Notes: generated by a model from the letters alone, not told the origin. DNA of 64,000 nt from Draconibacterium sediminis (GCF_000949475.1 NZ_JRHC01000001.1:2170001-2234000); one strand, 5' to 3'. Shown: positions 34,584-43,502, numbered from the stretch's first letter. Numbers and translations are program-made.

Positions 34584-35549
34584 ATGATAGTTGTAACAGG
34601 AGCAGCCGGGTTTATCGGAAGTTATTTAGTAGGGAAACTCAACAAAGCAGGATACAAAGATCTGATACTGGTTGATAAGTTCGATGACCCCTGGAAGGAT
34701 TTGAATCTTCTGAAAAAAGATTACCGTGAGTATATTGACCGGGATGAGTTTTTTTACTGGTTAATTAAGAATGCACAGGATGTAGATTTTATATTCCATC
34801 TGGGTGCACGTACCGATACGGTGGGGCAGGAGCCCGAACTTTATCAGCAACTGAACTTAATTTATTCGCAACGCCTCTGGAACATTTGTTCCGAAATTCA
34901 GGTACCACTTCTCTACGCGTCGTCAGCGGCCACCTATGGCAATGGCGAAGAGGGTTTTTCTGATGAACATCAAAAAATTCAGGATTTACGACCGCTTAAT
35001 TTGTATGGTTGGTCGAAACACGATTTTGATGTTTGGGCACTGAAGCAATTCCGCACACCGCCGTTTTGGGCAGGAATGAAATTTTTTAATGTATACGGAC
35101 CCAACGAATACCACAAAGGTCGAATGGCTTCGGTGGTTTTACATGCTTATAAAACCATAAAAGAAACAGGGCACATGCAGCTGTTTCGTTCGCACCATAA
35201 AGCCTTTAAAGATGGCGAACAAAGCCGCGATTTTATTTACGTGGAAGACATTGCCGATGTGATGATGTACTTTTTGGAGAATCAGGAAAATACGGGCATA
35301 TATAATGTAGGCACCGGAAAAGCCCGTTCGTTTCTCGATCTTACAAAAGCTGTTTTTAGTAGTATGAATGTAAATCCGGATATCTCATTTATTGATACGC
35401 CCGTTGATTTGCGTGGAAGATACCAGTATTTTACCGAGGCTGAAATGAAAAAATTGCGCGATGCAGGTTACAAAAAGCCTTTTGTGGAATTGGAGGAAGG
35501 CGTTAACGAGTACGTAAATAAATACCTGATGACGGAAGCCTGTTTTTAG
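34584..35549 (+). CDS. hldD: ADP-L-glycero-D-manno-heptose 6-epimerase
   Basis: 321 aa from the ATG at 34584 (MIVVTGAAGFIGSYL, the NADP Rossmann motif). The S/Y/K catalytic set is visible: YASSAATYGNG and LYGWSKHDFD. KFFNVYGPNEYHKGRMASVV and the length match HldD/RfaD, which epimerises ADP-heptose for lipopolysaccharide inner core. A longer frame beginning at 34509 lacks a start signal and would precede the Rossmann fold with unrelated residues. Confidence 0.93.
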   Translation: MIVVTGAAGFIGSYLVGKLNKAGYKDLILVDKFDDPWKDLNLLKKDYREYIDRDEFFYWLIKNAQDVDFIFHLGARTDTVGQEPELYQQLNLIYSQRLWNICSEIQVPLLYASSAATYGNGEEGFSDEHQKIQDLRPLNLYGWSKHDFDVWALKQFRTPPFWAGMKFFNVYGPNEYHKGRMASVVLHAYKTIKETGHMQLFRSHHKAFKDGEQSRDFIYVEDIADVMMYFLENQENTGIYNVGTGKARSFLDLTKAVFSSMNVNPDISFIDTPVDLRGRYQYFTEAEMKKLRDAGYKKPFVELEEGVNEYVNKYLMTEACF

Positions 35550-35604
35550 GTTCCGGTTTCGTTTTTTACCCGAATAGTTTTAATTTTACCTCAAACAGCG
35601 ATTG

Positions 35605-36282
35605 ATGAAAAAGATTTTTCTTCACCTTCTTTTTGTGGTAATTGTGGTAGCCGATTTAATCGGCGAGTATTTGCAGAATCCCCAAATAGATCATATTGCA
35701 AAGCCTTTACTTTTGATATGGATTGCCGGATATTTCTTTTTGTATTCAAAGAATATCGATAAAAAGGTGTTGCAGTATGCTGGTGCAGGTTTTCTCTTCT
35801 CTTGGCTGGGCGACTTGTCTATGATGTTTTCAGCCGATTTTACCTGGTTTGTATTGGGTATAGTTTCGTTTCTGGTGGCACAGGTGTTCTATATTTTCCT
35901 GTTTTTGCGCACCATCAATCTTTCGGGAAAAACATCGTTTCTGAAAAAGAAACCCATATGGCTAATCCCTTATCTGGCATTTGGTTTAATTGTGTATATC
36001 GTGCTTTTTCCACAACTGGATTTAGTACTGCGTTTTGCCATTTTTGTATATATGGTTGCCATTTTAACCATGTCGGCAATGGCACTAAACCGCTTTGGTA
36101 ATGGTCACCCCATAAGTTTCAGCCTGGTATTTGCCGGTTCGTTGTTTTTTGTTTTGTCCGATTCGCTGATCGCTGTCAATCGGTTTCTTGTTGCAATTCC
36201 TTACGAAGGTTTATTTATAATGACAACTTACATTGCTGCCCAATACTTAATAATGTTGGGGCTATTAAAACAATACGAATAA
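35605..36282 (+). CDS. Lysoplasmalogenase (YhhN/TMEM86 family)
   Basis: 225 aa with about eight hydrophobic helices. Conserved family acidic positions appear in FSWLGDLSMMF and FVLSDSLIAVNRF, as in YhhN/TMEM86 proteins that hydrolyse the vinyl-ether bond of lysoplasmalogens. The ATG at 35605 is preferred to the TTG at 35602. It lies 55 bp after hldD on the same strand and probably follows it in a transcript; a hairpin follows the stop. Confidence 0.85.
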   Translation: MKKIFLHLLFVVIVVADLIGEYLQNPQIDHIAKPLLLIWIAGYFFLYSKNIDKKVLQYAGAGFLFSWLGDLSMMFSADFTWFVLGIVSFLVAQVFYIFLFLRTINLSGKTSFLKKKPIWLIPYLAFGLIVYIVLFPQLDLVLRFAIFVYMVAILTMSAMALNRFGNGHPISFSLVFAGSLFFVLSDSLIAVNRFLVAIPYEGLFIMTTYIAAQYLIMLGLLKQYE

Positions 36283-36283
36283 A

Positions 36284-36312
36284 AAAATCCCGACTTATAA
36301 GCCGGGATTAAT
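36284..36312 (+). terminator. Hairpin after the lysoplasmalogenase gene
   Basis: AATCCCGAC-TTATAA-GCCGGGATT forms a 9-bp imperfect stem with an A tract upstream. It lacks a good T run on the + strand, so termination may be weak in this direction. Confidence 0.6.
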
Positions 36313-36348
36313 GTTTCATATGAAACTCAGAGAGTAGGTGTGTTATTA

Positions 36349-36495
36349 TACCCATCCTCTTATCCTTCCCTGCTAGCAAGGAAGGACGATCAGTTGATAG
36401 TTTAAAACAAATTCAATGCAATTATTTTAATTGGTCATTTCTTATGAAGGTTAATCGTCTTTCCCTTCCAGGAAGGGAGAGATAGGAGAGAGGGT
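36349..36495. repeat. Long imperfect inverted-repeat element
   Basis: The left arm (about 36349-36393, ACCCATCCTCTTATCCTTCC ... GGAAGGACGAT) pairs with the right arm (about 36450-36495, ATCGTCTTTCCCTTCC ... AGATAGGAGAGAGGGT), and each arm has its own small CCTTCC/GGAAGG hairpin. About 60 bp lie between. It contains no gene and resembles a small non-autonomous palindromic element. Confidence 0.65.
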
Positions 36496-36546
36496 AGTGA
36501 TTTGTGTTCCTCATTTTGATTTTAATTCAAAACGAGGAGTTTATGA

Positions 36547-36954
36547 TTACGCAAAAATCTTACTGTTCGAACTAATAATTTTATCGATAAAAATTAATAC
36601 CGAAACGCCGATAGTAATTCCGGCAATACTCAATGGCAATGTTCCCAATTTGCTGAAGAACGACTCGTAGCCTTCCGATAATCCTTGTCCGGCCTCGGGT
36701 AGTAATTGTCCGATTTGGCTGTCGGCCTGCATTCCGGTGTTGCTTACAACGAAAATGGCTGCCAGTAACACCACAAAAAGTATCGAAATAATCCAAAACC
36801 CTTTTCCAAGGATCTTTTCCGATTTAATTTGTTCCAATGCACTATCCTCTGCAAAAATTTTATTCATCACCTGCACCGTAAAACCGGAACCTGGTTTTTC
36901 CAGTTCCATGTTTTGCAGGAATGCTTTTAATTTTATGTCTTCCAATTCGTTCAT
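36547..36954 (-). CDS. Membrane protein coupled to ECF sigma factor (possible anti-sigma)
   Basis: 135 aa. A cytoplasmic helical N-terminus (about residues 1-48) is followed by two membrane helices (about 50-70 and 108-127) with an extracytoplasmic loop. Its ATG overlaps the sigma factor stop (ATGA), indicating translational coupling. The position is that of an anti-sigma factor; no zinc-binding HxxxCxxC motif is present, and the sequence matches no family I recognise. The anti-sigma role is inferred from context only. Confidence 0.6.
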   Translation of the reverse strand: MNELEDIKLKAFLQNMELEKPGSGFTVQVMNKIFAEDSALEQIKSEKILGKGFWIISILFVVLLAAIFVVSNTGMQADSQIGQLLPEAGQGLSEGYESFFSKLGTLPLSIAGITIGVSVLIFIDKIISSNSKIFA

Positions 36955-37517
36955 AATATAGTGTATAATTCGTCCTTCATTAATTCATTCAAAATAGTAT
37001 AGAGCTTTTTACGAGCTCTGAAAAGCTTCACTTTTGTATTGCTTTCCGAGAGTTTTGTTACTTTGCTGATCTCCTCGATCGATTGTTCCTCGAAATAATA
37101 CAAAAGTATCAGTGTATATTCATCTTCCGGAAGTTTGTCCATGGCAGCCTTTATGGCTTGTGCCCTGTTTTCTTCCGGTATTCCATCCAGGTTCATTTCT
37201 TCAGCTTCGTCGGCAATCTGCACATCGTCGGTCGATGCAAAATGCATTTTTCGTTTTCTAACCTCCGAAATACAATTGTTATACGTAATGCGGTACAGCC
37301 AGGTCGAAAACTTTGCAGTGCCTTTAAAAGTGTGCAACGATTTGTAGGCTTTTATAAAACTCTCCTGTGCCATTTCTTCGGCGTCTTCACGATTTTTAAG
37401 AACTTTCATTGCAATGGAAAAAACAATATCCTGGTATCGCTCAACGATATACGAAAAGTAATTGGTCTGTCCGGCCTTTACCTTTTCGATGTAATAGATA
37501 TCATCTTTTTGCTCCAT
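36951..37517 (-). CDS. ECF RNA polymerase sigma factor (RpoE-like)
   Basis: 188 aa. Sigma region 2 (about residues 18-85: YSYIVERYQDIVFSIAMKVL, AEEMAQESFIKAYKSL and FSTWLYRITYNNCISEVRK) and region 4 (about 128-178: LPEDEYTLILLYYFEEQSIE, EISKVTKLSESNTKVKLFRARKKL) are both present, giving the standard ECF architecture. The gene is translationally coupled to a two-helix membrane protein. Target promoters are not identifiable here. Confidence 0.93.
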   Translation of the reverse strand: MEQKDDIYYIEKVKAGQTNYFSYIVERYQDIVFSIAMKVLKNREDAEEMAQESFIKAYKSLHTFKGTAKFSTWLYRITYNNCISEVRKRKMHFASTDDVQIADEAEEMNLDGIPEENRAQAIKAAMDKLPEDEYTLILLYYFEEQSIEEISKVTKLSESNTKVKLFRARKKLYTILNELMKDELYTIL

Positions 37518-37569
37518 CTGTCCTTTTGACGTAAGAATGATTTTCTGGTTACAAGTTACGAAGAAAAAG

Positions 37570-37947
37570 TTTCACGCAGATTTTGCGGATTACACAGATA
37601 AATAAAAAACACTAAGAGAGAAAAAAGATTTCATTTTTAAACTTTGTGCTAATAGTTATTACCATAATAGGCACAATAGAAATCACCAGGATATATTTAA
37701 TAACTACAAAGACTAAAAGAATATGAAGTACTTATTGTTTTCTTTAACCCTTCATCCGTCAGCCGACGGAAACCTACCTGAAATGGAGCGAGCAATGAAG
37801 TTTTTTTTTTAATAATGAAATGGCGACAGCAAAAGGGGTAGCTAACTAGCTAATCAAAATCTTTATATAAACTTATAAACTAATGACTTCTACAGCGTCT
37901 TTATATAGTATAATAATCTGCGTTTATCTGCGAAATCTGCGTGAAAC
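37570..37947. repeat. 378-bp element bounded by 32-bp inverted repeats
   Basis: The left arm begins GTTTCACGCAGATTTTGCGG (37570) and the right arm ends CGAAATCTGCGTGAAAC (37947); they pair over about 32 bp with few mismatches. The inner 310 bp is AT-rich with no gene, but includes CATCCGTCAGCCGACGG and a 10-T tract. The layout is that of a MITE-like element or a folded RNA. It fills most of the 530-bp gap upstream of the DUF6249-like gene. Confidence 0.75.
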
Positions 37948-38050
37948 GATCTATCAGCAAGAAAAAAAATCTGAAAAGTTGTAACCGCCAAAACAAAGTG
38001 GCGTCAAAAGAGCGAAAACAGAATAAAAAAACAATTTAAAATTTAATATC

Positions 38051-38380
38051 ATGGAAGGAATTTTCGTACCAATCGGTTTTTTTCTGGCAATCTTCGCCAT
38101 CTTGTATGTTTACTGGACAACACGTACAAAAGAGCGCCTGGCGCTGGTAGAAAAAGGGCTCGATGCCGGAATATTTAAAGGTGAATGCTCGCAGCTTTCG
38201 CTGGTAAAATGGGGAATCTTTTTAATTGCAGTAGGACTGGGAGTAGTTGTTGGCTATTCATTGTCGAACGTAATGGATGAAGTTGTTGCCTTCTTTACCG
38301 CAATCCTGGTTCTTGGAGGAGTTGGTTTAATTGTAGCTTACTTTATTACTTCGAAACTTTTGAAGAAGAAAGAGGAATAG
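38051..38380 (+). CDS. DUF6249-like small membrane protein
   Basis: 109 aa. Three hydrophobic helices (about 5-22, 55-74, 80-100) and a cytoplasmic KERLALVEKGLDAGIFKG motif between the first two, typical of DUF6249 proteins found next to ECF sigma factors in Bacteroidota. No enzymatic residues are seen. It has its own terminator (38398) and lies divergent from the sigma factor operon, beyond an inverted-repeat element. Confidence 0.75.
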   Translation: MEGIFVPIGFFLAIFAILYVYWTTRTKERLALVEKGLDAGIFKGECSQLSLVKWGIFLIAVGLGVVVGYSLSNVMDEVVAFFTAILVLGGVGLIVAYFITSKLLKKKEE

Positions 38381-38397
38381 TTAGCAGAGGCGATACA

Positions 38398-38440
38398 ATA
38401 AAAAAGCGGATGAGTAAAAAAACTCATCCGCTTTTTTATT
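38398..38440. terminator. Strong intrinsic terminator
   Basis: AAAAAAGCGGATGAGT pairs perfectly with ACTCATCCGCTTTTTT around an A-rich loop. It ends the DUF6249-like gene and can act in both directions. Confidence 0.93.
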
Positions 38441-38459
38441 TTCTGCCGAAAAAAATTAA

Positions 38460-38660
38460 ATCCTTTTTCTATCTCCACTTTTGTGGAGCTAAAAACTGAC
38501 AATCTATTTTCGTCTCCACGGTTGTGGAGGCCCGTTTTGAAAATCTATTTTTATCTCCACCGCTGTGGAGTTCCATTTTGACAATCTATTTTCACTGCCA
38601 CGGCTGTGGAGGTCAATTTTGAAATTCTATTTTCGTTTCCACCGCTGTGGAGCTGCTAAT
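38460..38660. repeat. Five tandem 41-bp units, each a CTCCAC/GTGGAG hairpin
   Basis: The hairpin core CTCCAC-CGC-TGTGGAG (with substitutions) starts at 38473, 38514, 38555, 38596 and 38637, an exact 41-bp period. Between hairpins is CTATTTTCGT and TTTTGACAAT-like A/T sequence. Paired changes (CCACGGCTGTGG, CCACCGCTGTGG) keep the stems. It fills the gap between the convergent DUF6249-like and M64 peptidase genes, ending 2 bp before the latter's stop. Confidence 0.93.
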
Positions 38661-38661
38661 T

Positions 38662-39936
38662 TTACTCCGAATAATAGCGAATTACTTTTCGAATGGCTTC
38701 CTGGCACACCGGGCAAAAACCTTCGGCTTCGTTGGTATGCATGCGGCAATCGATATGCGGACTGTAAATTCCTTCGGCCATGTAGCCGCCGCCTTCGTAC
38801 ACACCAACGGCATTTTTATATTTATCTTTTCGTGGTGTTGGAACAGGAGTGTCCTTGTCCACCATGTTTTTCCATTTCTTATCAAAATCAACCAAAGTGG
38901 TAATGTTGGGTTCCCATGGTTCAATGTCAAGGTTGTAAAAATCTTCGTATGCCACGGCCGAGTTGTAGTATTCATCGCCCAGTCCGCCAAATCCATGGCC
39001 AAATTCATGTACAAAAACCTGTCGGGTGAGTTCGTTGTCGGCAGTGCAAACAGTAACAAAATTGTAAAATCCGCCGCCGCCGTAACGTTCGGTATTTACC
39101 AGTACATAAATCTGATCGTACGGAACGCTGGCTGCTGCATCGTAAACCGTTTTCATATCGGCAGTGGTGAGGTAGCGTGGTAAATCAAAAGTGTAATAGC
39201 TGGTATTAAAATAAGTGTTTTTATAAATGTGTTCGCCCGGAACATCCGTTCCCGAATTTTCCGAAGGGGCAAAAACGGCATGCACATTAAAGTTTGCTTT
39301 CTCCGATTTGAACGGTTCGGTATCGAATAAATAACCCGAAACTTTTGCGGCATCAGCATAAAAATCTTCCATTTCGGCAGCGGTGTAACCTTCAGCCAGA
39401 ATGGCAATATCTACCTTTTTGGCCGGGTCGCCATTGTTGACAATGTCCTTTGTTTTAAAGGTAGGCGTATCTTCCTTCAAAATAAAATAATCCTTTGGGT
39501 CGATATCTGTTGTATATATTGTTTTAAACGTTCCGTCCCACTGGCGGGCATCAATTTCAAGGCGTACATCGTTTTTCGGAAACGGGAAAAACGCCGCCTG
39601 GTAAAATGTTTTATTGTTGGTTTTGGCGTCGGCAGTGGTTTGCCATTCCTGGAAAAGCGTGCTAAAACCTTTGCTGTAAATGAGCTCGTCGCTTTTTACA
39701 TCGAAAACGCGGTAGCGGTAACTTCCGTAGTTAAACACATCAATAAGGTTTGTTTTCGACCCACCCCAAAAAGGCTCCTGTTTCATTTGCTGCGGATACA
39801 CCACAACTTCTTTACTGTTTCCGCCCAGCAGAAAATCGAAGCGAAAAGTTTTGTCCTTAAAATACGTGTTGAATTTGGGCTGTGCGAACGTTAAAAAGGG
39901 GATTATTAACAGAATAAAAGAAAACTTCAACTTCAT
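38662..39936 (-). CDS. Secreted M64 family metallopeptidase
   Basis: 424 aa from the ATG complementary to 39934-39936. A signal peptide (FSFILLIIPFLTFAQ) is followed by an N-terminal beta domain and the M64 catalytic domain. The zinc motif is HEFGHGFGGLGDEYY (two His, general-base Glu, and the further Asp/Glu), as in IgA peptidase M64 proteins. CRMHTNEAEGFCPVCQ near the C-terminus is the family's cysteine pair. An upstream in-frame ATG would add residues before the signal peptide and is rejected. It is predicted to be a periplasmic or extracellular protease; the substrate is unknown. Confidence 0.92.
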   Translation of the reverse strand: MKLKFSFILLIIPFLTFAQPKFNTYFKDKTFRFDFLLGGNSKEVVVYPQQMKQEPFWGGSKTNLIDVFNYGSYRYRVFDVKSDELIYSKGFSTLFQEWQTTADAKTNNKTFYQAAFFPFPKNDVRLEIDARQWDGTFKTIYTTDIDPKDYFILKEDTPTFKTKDIVNNGDPAKKVDIAILAEGYTAAEMEDFYADAAKVSGYLFDTEPFKSEKANFNVHAVFAPSENSGTDVPGEHIYKNTYFNTSYYTFDLPRYLTTADMKTVYDAAASVPYDQIYVLVNTERYGGGGFYNFVTVCTADNELTRQVFVHEFGHGFGGLGDEYYNSAVAYEDFYNLDIEPWEPNITTLVDFDKKWKNMVDKDTPVPTPRKDKYKNAVGVYEGGGYMAEGIYSPHIDCRMHTNEAEGFCPVCQEAIRKVIRYYSE

Positions 39937-40030
39937 TTTATGCTCATTTATTATTTTTGGCTGAAAATAAGGATACATATTGACACAAAGAATGACAATT
40001 GCAACCACTTTTCTATTAACAATCTTCGAG

Positions 40031-40050
40031 TTACCAAATTTGTTTGGTAA
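40031..40050. promoter_or_regulatory. Perfect palindrome upstream of the MscS-like gene
   Basis: TTACCAAATTTGTTTGGTAA has 8-bp perfect arms and a 4-nt centre, in the divergent gap between the M64 peptidase and the mechanosensitive channel. It could be an operator; no T run follows, so a terminator is unlikely. Confidence 0.5.
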
Positions 40051-40166
40051 TCTGAACTGATAGCGATTTTTATTCTCAACTATTAATGATAAATTGTTGG
40101 CAGAAACGTGCAGAAAGTTGGTTTTGAAGTGGATTAAAATAAACTGAATGAATAACCTTTAGATTT

Positions 40167-41483
40167 ATGAATATTATTTACCGCTATTTACTTGATCATA
40201 TCCGTGAAATCGGAACAATGGAAATTTTGGCCAAACCCTTGGCCGCATTAATTTGCCTGGTTATTATTGTTTTTGTGGCCTGGCTGTCACATTTTATTAC
40301 GCGCAAGATTTTTTTGGCGATTGTGCAGCGCATTGCCAATCGTACAAAAACAAACTGGGACAATATTTTAATCGAAAACAGGGTTTTTAAGGGACTGGCA
40401 CATTTGGTCCCTGCATTTATATTGTTTTATACTGCCGATTATTCGTATCCCGATATTCACCAGCAGGTAAGTGAACTGGCACCGGATGTTTACAAATCTT
40501 TATCGCAGGATTATTATTGGGGGCTTAGCCGCTTGCTGACAAAAATAGCGCGAATTTATTTTATTGCGATCATCGTTTTTGTGGCCAACTCAACCTTAAA
40601 TGCCGCTTTGCAGATTTATAATACTACTGAGTTTTCGCATAATCGCTCGATAAAAGGTTATGTGCAACTGGTGAAAATTTTTGTGTTTTTTATGGCAGGC
40701 ATACTGCTAATCGCCGTTTTGCTGGGAAAAGATCCTACTGCCCTTTTGGCTGGATTGGGAGCTATTGCTGCTGTTTTATTGTTGGTTTTTCGCGATACGA
40801 TACTGGGTTTCGTGGCATCGATTCAGCTGTCGGCAAACGATATGGTGAAAATTGGCGACTGGATTCAAATGGAAAAACACAAGGCCGACGGAACGGTTAT
40901 CGATATAACATTGAATACTGTTAAAGTTCAGAACTGGGATAAAACCATTACCACAATCCCGACATACGCGCTGGTTTCCGAGTCGTTCTTCAACTGGAAA
41001 GGAATGGAAGAATCGGGTGGACGACGTATAAAACGCTCGGTTGCCATCGATACCAATACCATTAAATTTTGCGATGCAGCCATGTTGGAGCGTTTCGAAA
41101 AGTTCGATCTTATCCGGTCGTATATTCAGGAAAAGGAAAAGGAACTGAGAGAATACAACAAAGGAAAAAATCTGGCTGAGGAAGATTATATCAGTGGTAG
41201 GCATCAAACCAATGTTGGTATTTTCAGAAAATACCTGGAGGTGTACCTTCGCCAGCATCCAAAAATTAATCAGGAGCTTACATTTTTGGTGCGCCAGTTG
41301 CAACCCATGGGGAAAGGTTTGCCCATTGAGATTTATGTGTTCAGCAGCGATCAGGAATGGGCAAAATATGAGAGTATTCAGGCCGACATTTTTGACCACA
41401 TTTTTGCCGTTATTCCCGAGTTCGAACTGAGGGTTTTTCAAGAGCCCTCAGGTGCTGATATTGAAAAGATTGCGCGACGGTAA
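40167..41483 (+). CDS. Mechanosensitive ion channel (MscS family, YbdG-like)
   Basis: 438 aa. Five hydrophobic segments are followed by the MscS pore/beta domain: LLAGLGAIAAVLLLVFRDTI is the pore helix and GDWIQMEKHKADGTVIDITL, TVKVQNWDKTITTIPTYALV are the beta-domain signatures. The long C-terminal domain has the YbdG/MscM-type extension (about 290-438). It is a tension-gated inner membrane channel that protects against hypo-osmotic shock. The gene stands alone. Confidence 0.92.
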   Translation: MNIIYRYLLDHIREIGTMEILAKPLAALICLVIIVFVAWLSHFITRKIFLAIVQRIANRTKTNWDNILIENRVFKGLAHLVPAFILFYTADYSYPDIHQQVSELAPDVYKSLSQDYYWGLSRLLTKIARIYFIAIIVFVANSTLNAALQIYNTTEFSHNRSIKGYVQLVKIFVFFMAGILLIAVLLGKDPTALLAGLGAIAAVLLLVFRDTILGFVASIQLSANDMVKIGDWIQMEKHKADGTVIDITLNTVKVQNWDKTITTIPTYALVSESFFNWKGMEESGGRRIKRSVAIDTNTIKFCDAAMLERFEKFDLIRSYIQEKEKELREYNKGKNLAEEDYISGRHQTNVGIFRKYLEVYLRQHPKINQELTFLVRQLQPMGKGLPIEIYVFSSDQEWAKYESIQADIFDHIFAVIPEFELRVFQEPSGADIEKIARR

Positions 41484-41594
41484 TACCAGCGTAAAATACA
41501 CTGGTTTTTACTTCTTTAAAAAAATAAGTTTCTTACAGTCTGTAAGTAATAATATGTTTTTAAGCATCTGAGATTAGTGATTGTAATTTTTACC

Positions 41595-41602
41595 TACATT
41601 TG
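41595..41602 (+). promoter_or_regulatory. -7 promoter box of the first Lrp-type gene (TACATTTG)
   Basis: TACATTTG fits TAnnTTTG and lies 36 bp before the ATG at 41639. A matching -33 box is not clear. Confidence 0.5.
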
Positions 41603-41638
41603 TGCTATAATTTGAAACTAACTCAGAAGATTAGAAAC

Positions 41639-42124
41639 ATGAAGTCGAATGATTATTTAGAAGAAAAACCGGCTGATATTGATGAGCTGGATGAAAAGAT
41701 ATTAAAGCTTATTACAAAAAATGCCCGAATACCTTTCTTGGAAGTTGCCCGTGAATGTGGCGTTTCGGGTGCTGCTATTCATCAGCGTGTTCAGCGCTTG
41801 TTAAATATTGGTGTTGTACACGGAAGCGAATTTATTGTAAGTCCTCAAAAACTGGGTTACAACACCTGCGCATACATGGGAATTTATCTCGACAAGGCAA
41901 AGTTCCACACACAGGTTGCCGAAGCTTTACGAAATATTCCTGAAGTAGTTGAATGTCATTACACAACAGGGGCTTATGCTATTTTTGTTAAAATACAAAC
42001 TAAAACAAACAAGCATTTAAAACGCCTGATCGACGAGCAATTGCAGGATATTGAGGGCATTGCCCGCACCGAAACATTTATTTCTTTAGAACAGGACTTT
42101 AAACGACAAGTACCTATAAAATAA
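41639..42124 (+). CDS. Lrp/AsnC family transcriptional regulator
   Basis: 161 aa. An N-terminal winged helix-turn-helix (LDEKILKLITKNARIPFLEVARECGVSGAAIHQRVQRL) and a C-terminal RAM ligand-binding domain (VECHYTTGAYAIFVKIQT) are present. The ATG at 41639 is preferred over the longer frame from 41600, which lacks start signals and begins inside the promoter region. The paralogue at 43861 shares the same IVxxE CHYTTGAYAIF and FISLEQ/EFKR motifs. The two genes bracket the ammonium transporter, so nitrogen-related regulation is likely (inference). Confidence 0.93.
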   Translation: MKSNDYLEEKPADIDELDEKILKLITKNARIPFLEVARECGVSGAAIHQRVQRLLNIGVVHGSEFIVSPQKLGYNTCAYMGIYLDKAKFHTQVAEALRNIPEVVECHYTTGAYAIFVKIQTKTNKHLKRLIDEQLQDIEGIARTETFISLEQDFKRQVPIK

Positions 42125-42156
42125 AAAAAGGCCGGTTTTAACCGGCCTTTTTTATG
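42121..42156. terminator. Bidirectional terminator between lrp-type gene and amtB
   Basis: AAAAAAAGGCCGGTT pairs with AACCGGCCTTTTTTT with a 2-nt loop. It immediately follows the regulator's stop and lies 18 bp from the convergent amtB stop. Confidence 0.93.
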
Positions 42157-42173
42157 CATAAACGTATTGTATC

Positions 42174-43502
42174 TTAATCTTCTGAGTAAACAAAATTATA
42201 CGATTCGTCGTGTTGGCTAATGTCCAGACCAACTTTTTCGCCATGAGGAGAAATTCGCATTGGAACAATCATATCGGTTATTTTGTACATTAACATCGAG
42301 CCACCGAAAGTGAAAACTCCAACAATAACCAGTGCCAGTAAGTGATATAGGAAAGTGGTGATTTCCCCATGAATCAAGCCTACTTCGTTGGCAAAAACAG
42401 CGGTAAACAACATACCTGTAATACCACCCATTCCGTGAGCTGGGAATACATCAAGTGTATCGTCCAGTTTTGATTTGGTACGAAGCGTAATGGCGTAGTT
42501 GCTAATAATGGCGGCAATTACACCAATAAAAATACTCGAGCCAACATTCACAAATCCGGCGGCCGGAGTAATGGCAACCAAACCTACAACAAGTCCGATA
42601 GCTGCACCAACTGCTGATGGTTTTTTACCTTGCGCTGCATCAAAAAATATCCAGGTTAACATGGCCGCTGCCGATGCAGTATTGGTATTAACCAGTGCCG
42701 ATGCAGCAATAGAATCGGCTGCCAATGCAGAACCGGCATTAAAACCAAACCATCCGAACCAAAGCATACCAGCACCTAATAAAATATAAGGAATGTTTGC
42801 CGGCTTTATTTCTTTGTTAGCGTCTTTTCTTCTTCCAAGGAAAATCGCTCCTGCCAGCGCTGCAAATCCTGCCGACATATGTACTACGGTACCTCCTGCA
42901 AAGTCAAGTACTCCCCAGTTACGAAGAAATCCGTTTGGATGCCAGGTCCAGTGGGCCAGCGGCGCATAAATAAATAATATAAAGAGTACCATAAATAACA
43001 TGTAGGCTCTGAAACGTACTCTCCCTGCGAAAGATCCGGTAATAAGAGCCGGTGTAATTATGGCAAATTTTAGCTGGAACATGGCGAATACGGCAAACGG
43101 AAATGTTGGAGCAAAATCGGGATGCGTTCCTCCGTTAACTCCTCTAAACATAAAGAATGTTAATGGATTACCAAACAGACCAAATCCTTCACCTCCGATA
43201 CTGTCGCCAAAGGCAATACTAAAACCAACTACCACCCATAACACACTTACAATTCCCATGGCAATGTAACTTTGCAGCATGGTAGAAATAATATTTCTCG
43301 ATTGGATCATTCCTCCGTAAAAGAATGCCAATCCGGGAGTCATTAACAATACCAAACCTGTTGCTGTCAGCATCCATGCGGTATCTCCGGCGTCGAGGTT
43401 CGAGGTGTCAATTTCTCCAATTCCAGTAGGTATAATTACGCCAAGAGCGGCAACAATTATCAAAAGGGCCAGAATAAGCCACCAACTTGTTGAATTTTTC
43501 AT
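42174..43502 (-). CDS. amtB: Ammonium transporter
   Basis: 442 aa from the ATG at 43502. Eleven membrane helices are expected; signatures include DTAWMLTATGLVLLMTPGLAFFYGG, the phenylalanine/histidine region (WTWHPNG; FPAHGMGGITGMLFTAVF) and FAGGTVVHMSAGFAALAGAI. It conducts ammonium across the inner membrane. No glnK/PII gene is adjacent, which is the usual partner. Lrp/AsnC-type regulator genes lie on both sides, and a 358-bp gap (43503-43860) separates it from the divergent regulator. Confidence 0.96.
   Translation of the reverse strand: MKNSTSWWLILALLIIVAALGVIIPTGIGEIDTSNLDAGDTAWMLTATGLVLLMTPGLAFFYGGMIQSRNIISTMLQSYIAMGIVSVLWVVVGFSIAFGDSIGGEGFGLFGNPLTFFMFRGVNGGTHPDFAPTFPFAVFAMFQLKFAIITPALITGSFAGRVRFRAYMLFMVLFILFIYAPLAHWTWHPNGFLRNWGVLDFAGGTVVHMSAGFAALAGAIFLGRRKDANKEIKPANIPYILLGAGMLWFGWFGFNAGSALAADSIAASALVNTNTASAAAMLTWIFFDAAQGKKPSAVGAAIGLVVGLVAITPAAGFVNVGSSIFIGVIAAIISNYAITLRTKSKLDDTLDVFPAHGMGGITGMLFTAVFANEVGLIHGEITTFLYHLLALVIVGVFTFGGSMLMYKITDMIVPMRISPHGEKVGLDISQHDESYNFVYSED

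Noticed and set aside
38460..38660. Possible CRISPR array
   Set aside because: The 41-bp period consists of near-identical units with no unique spacer sequence and each unit is a hairpin.
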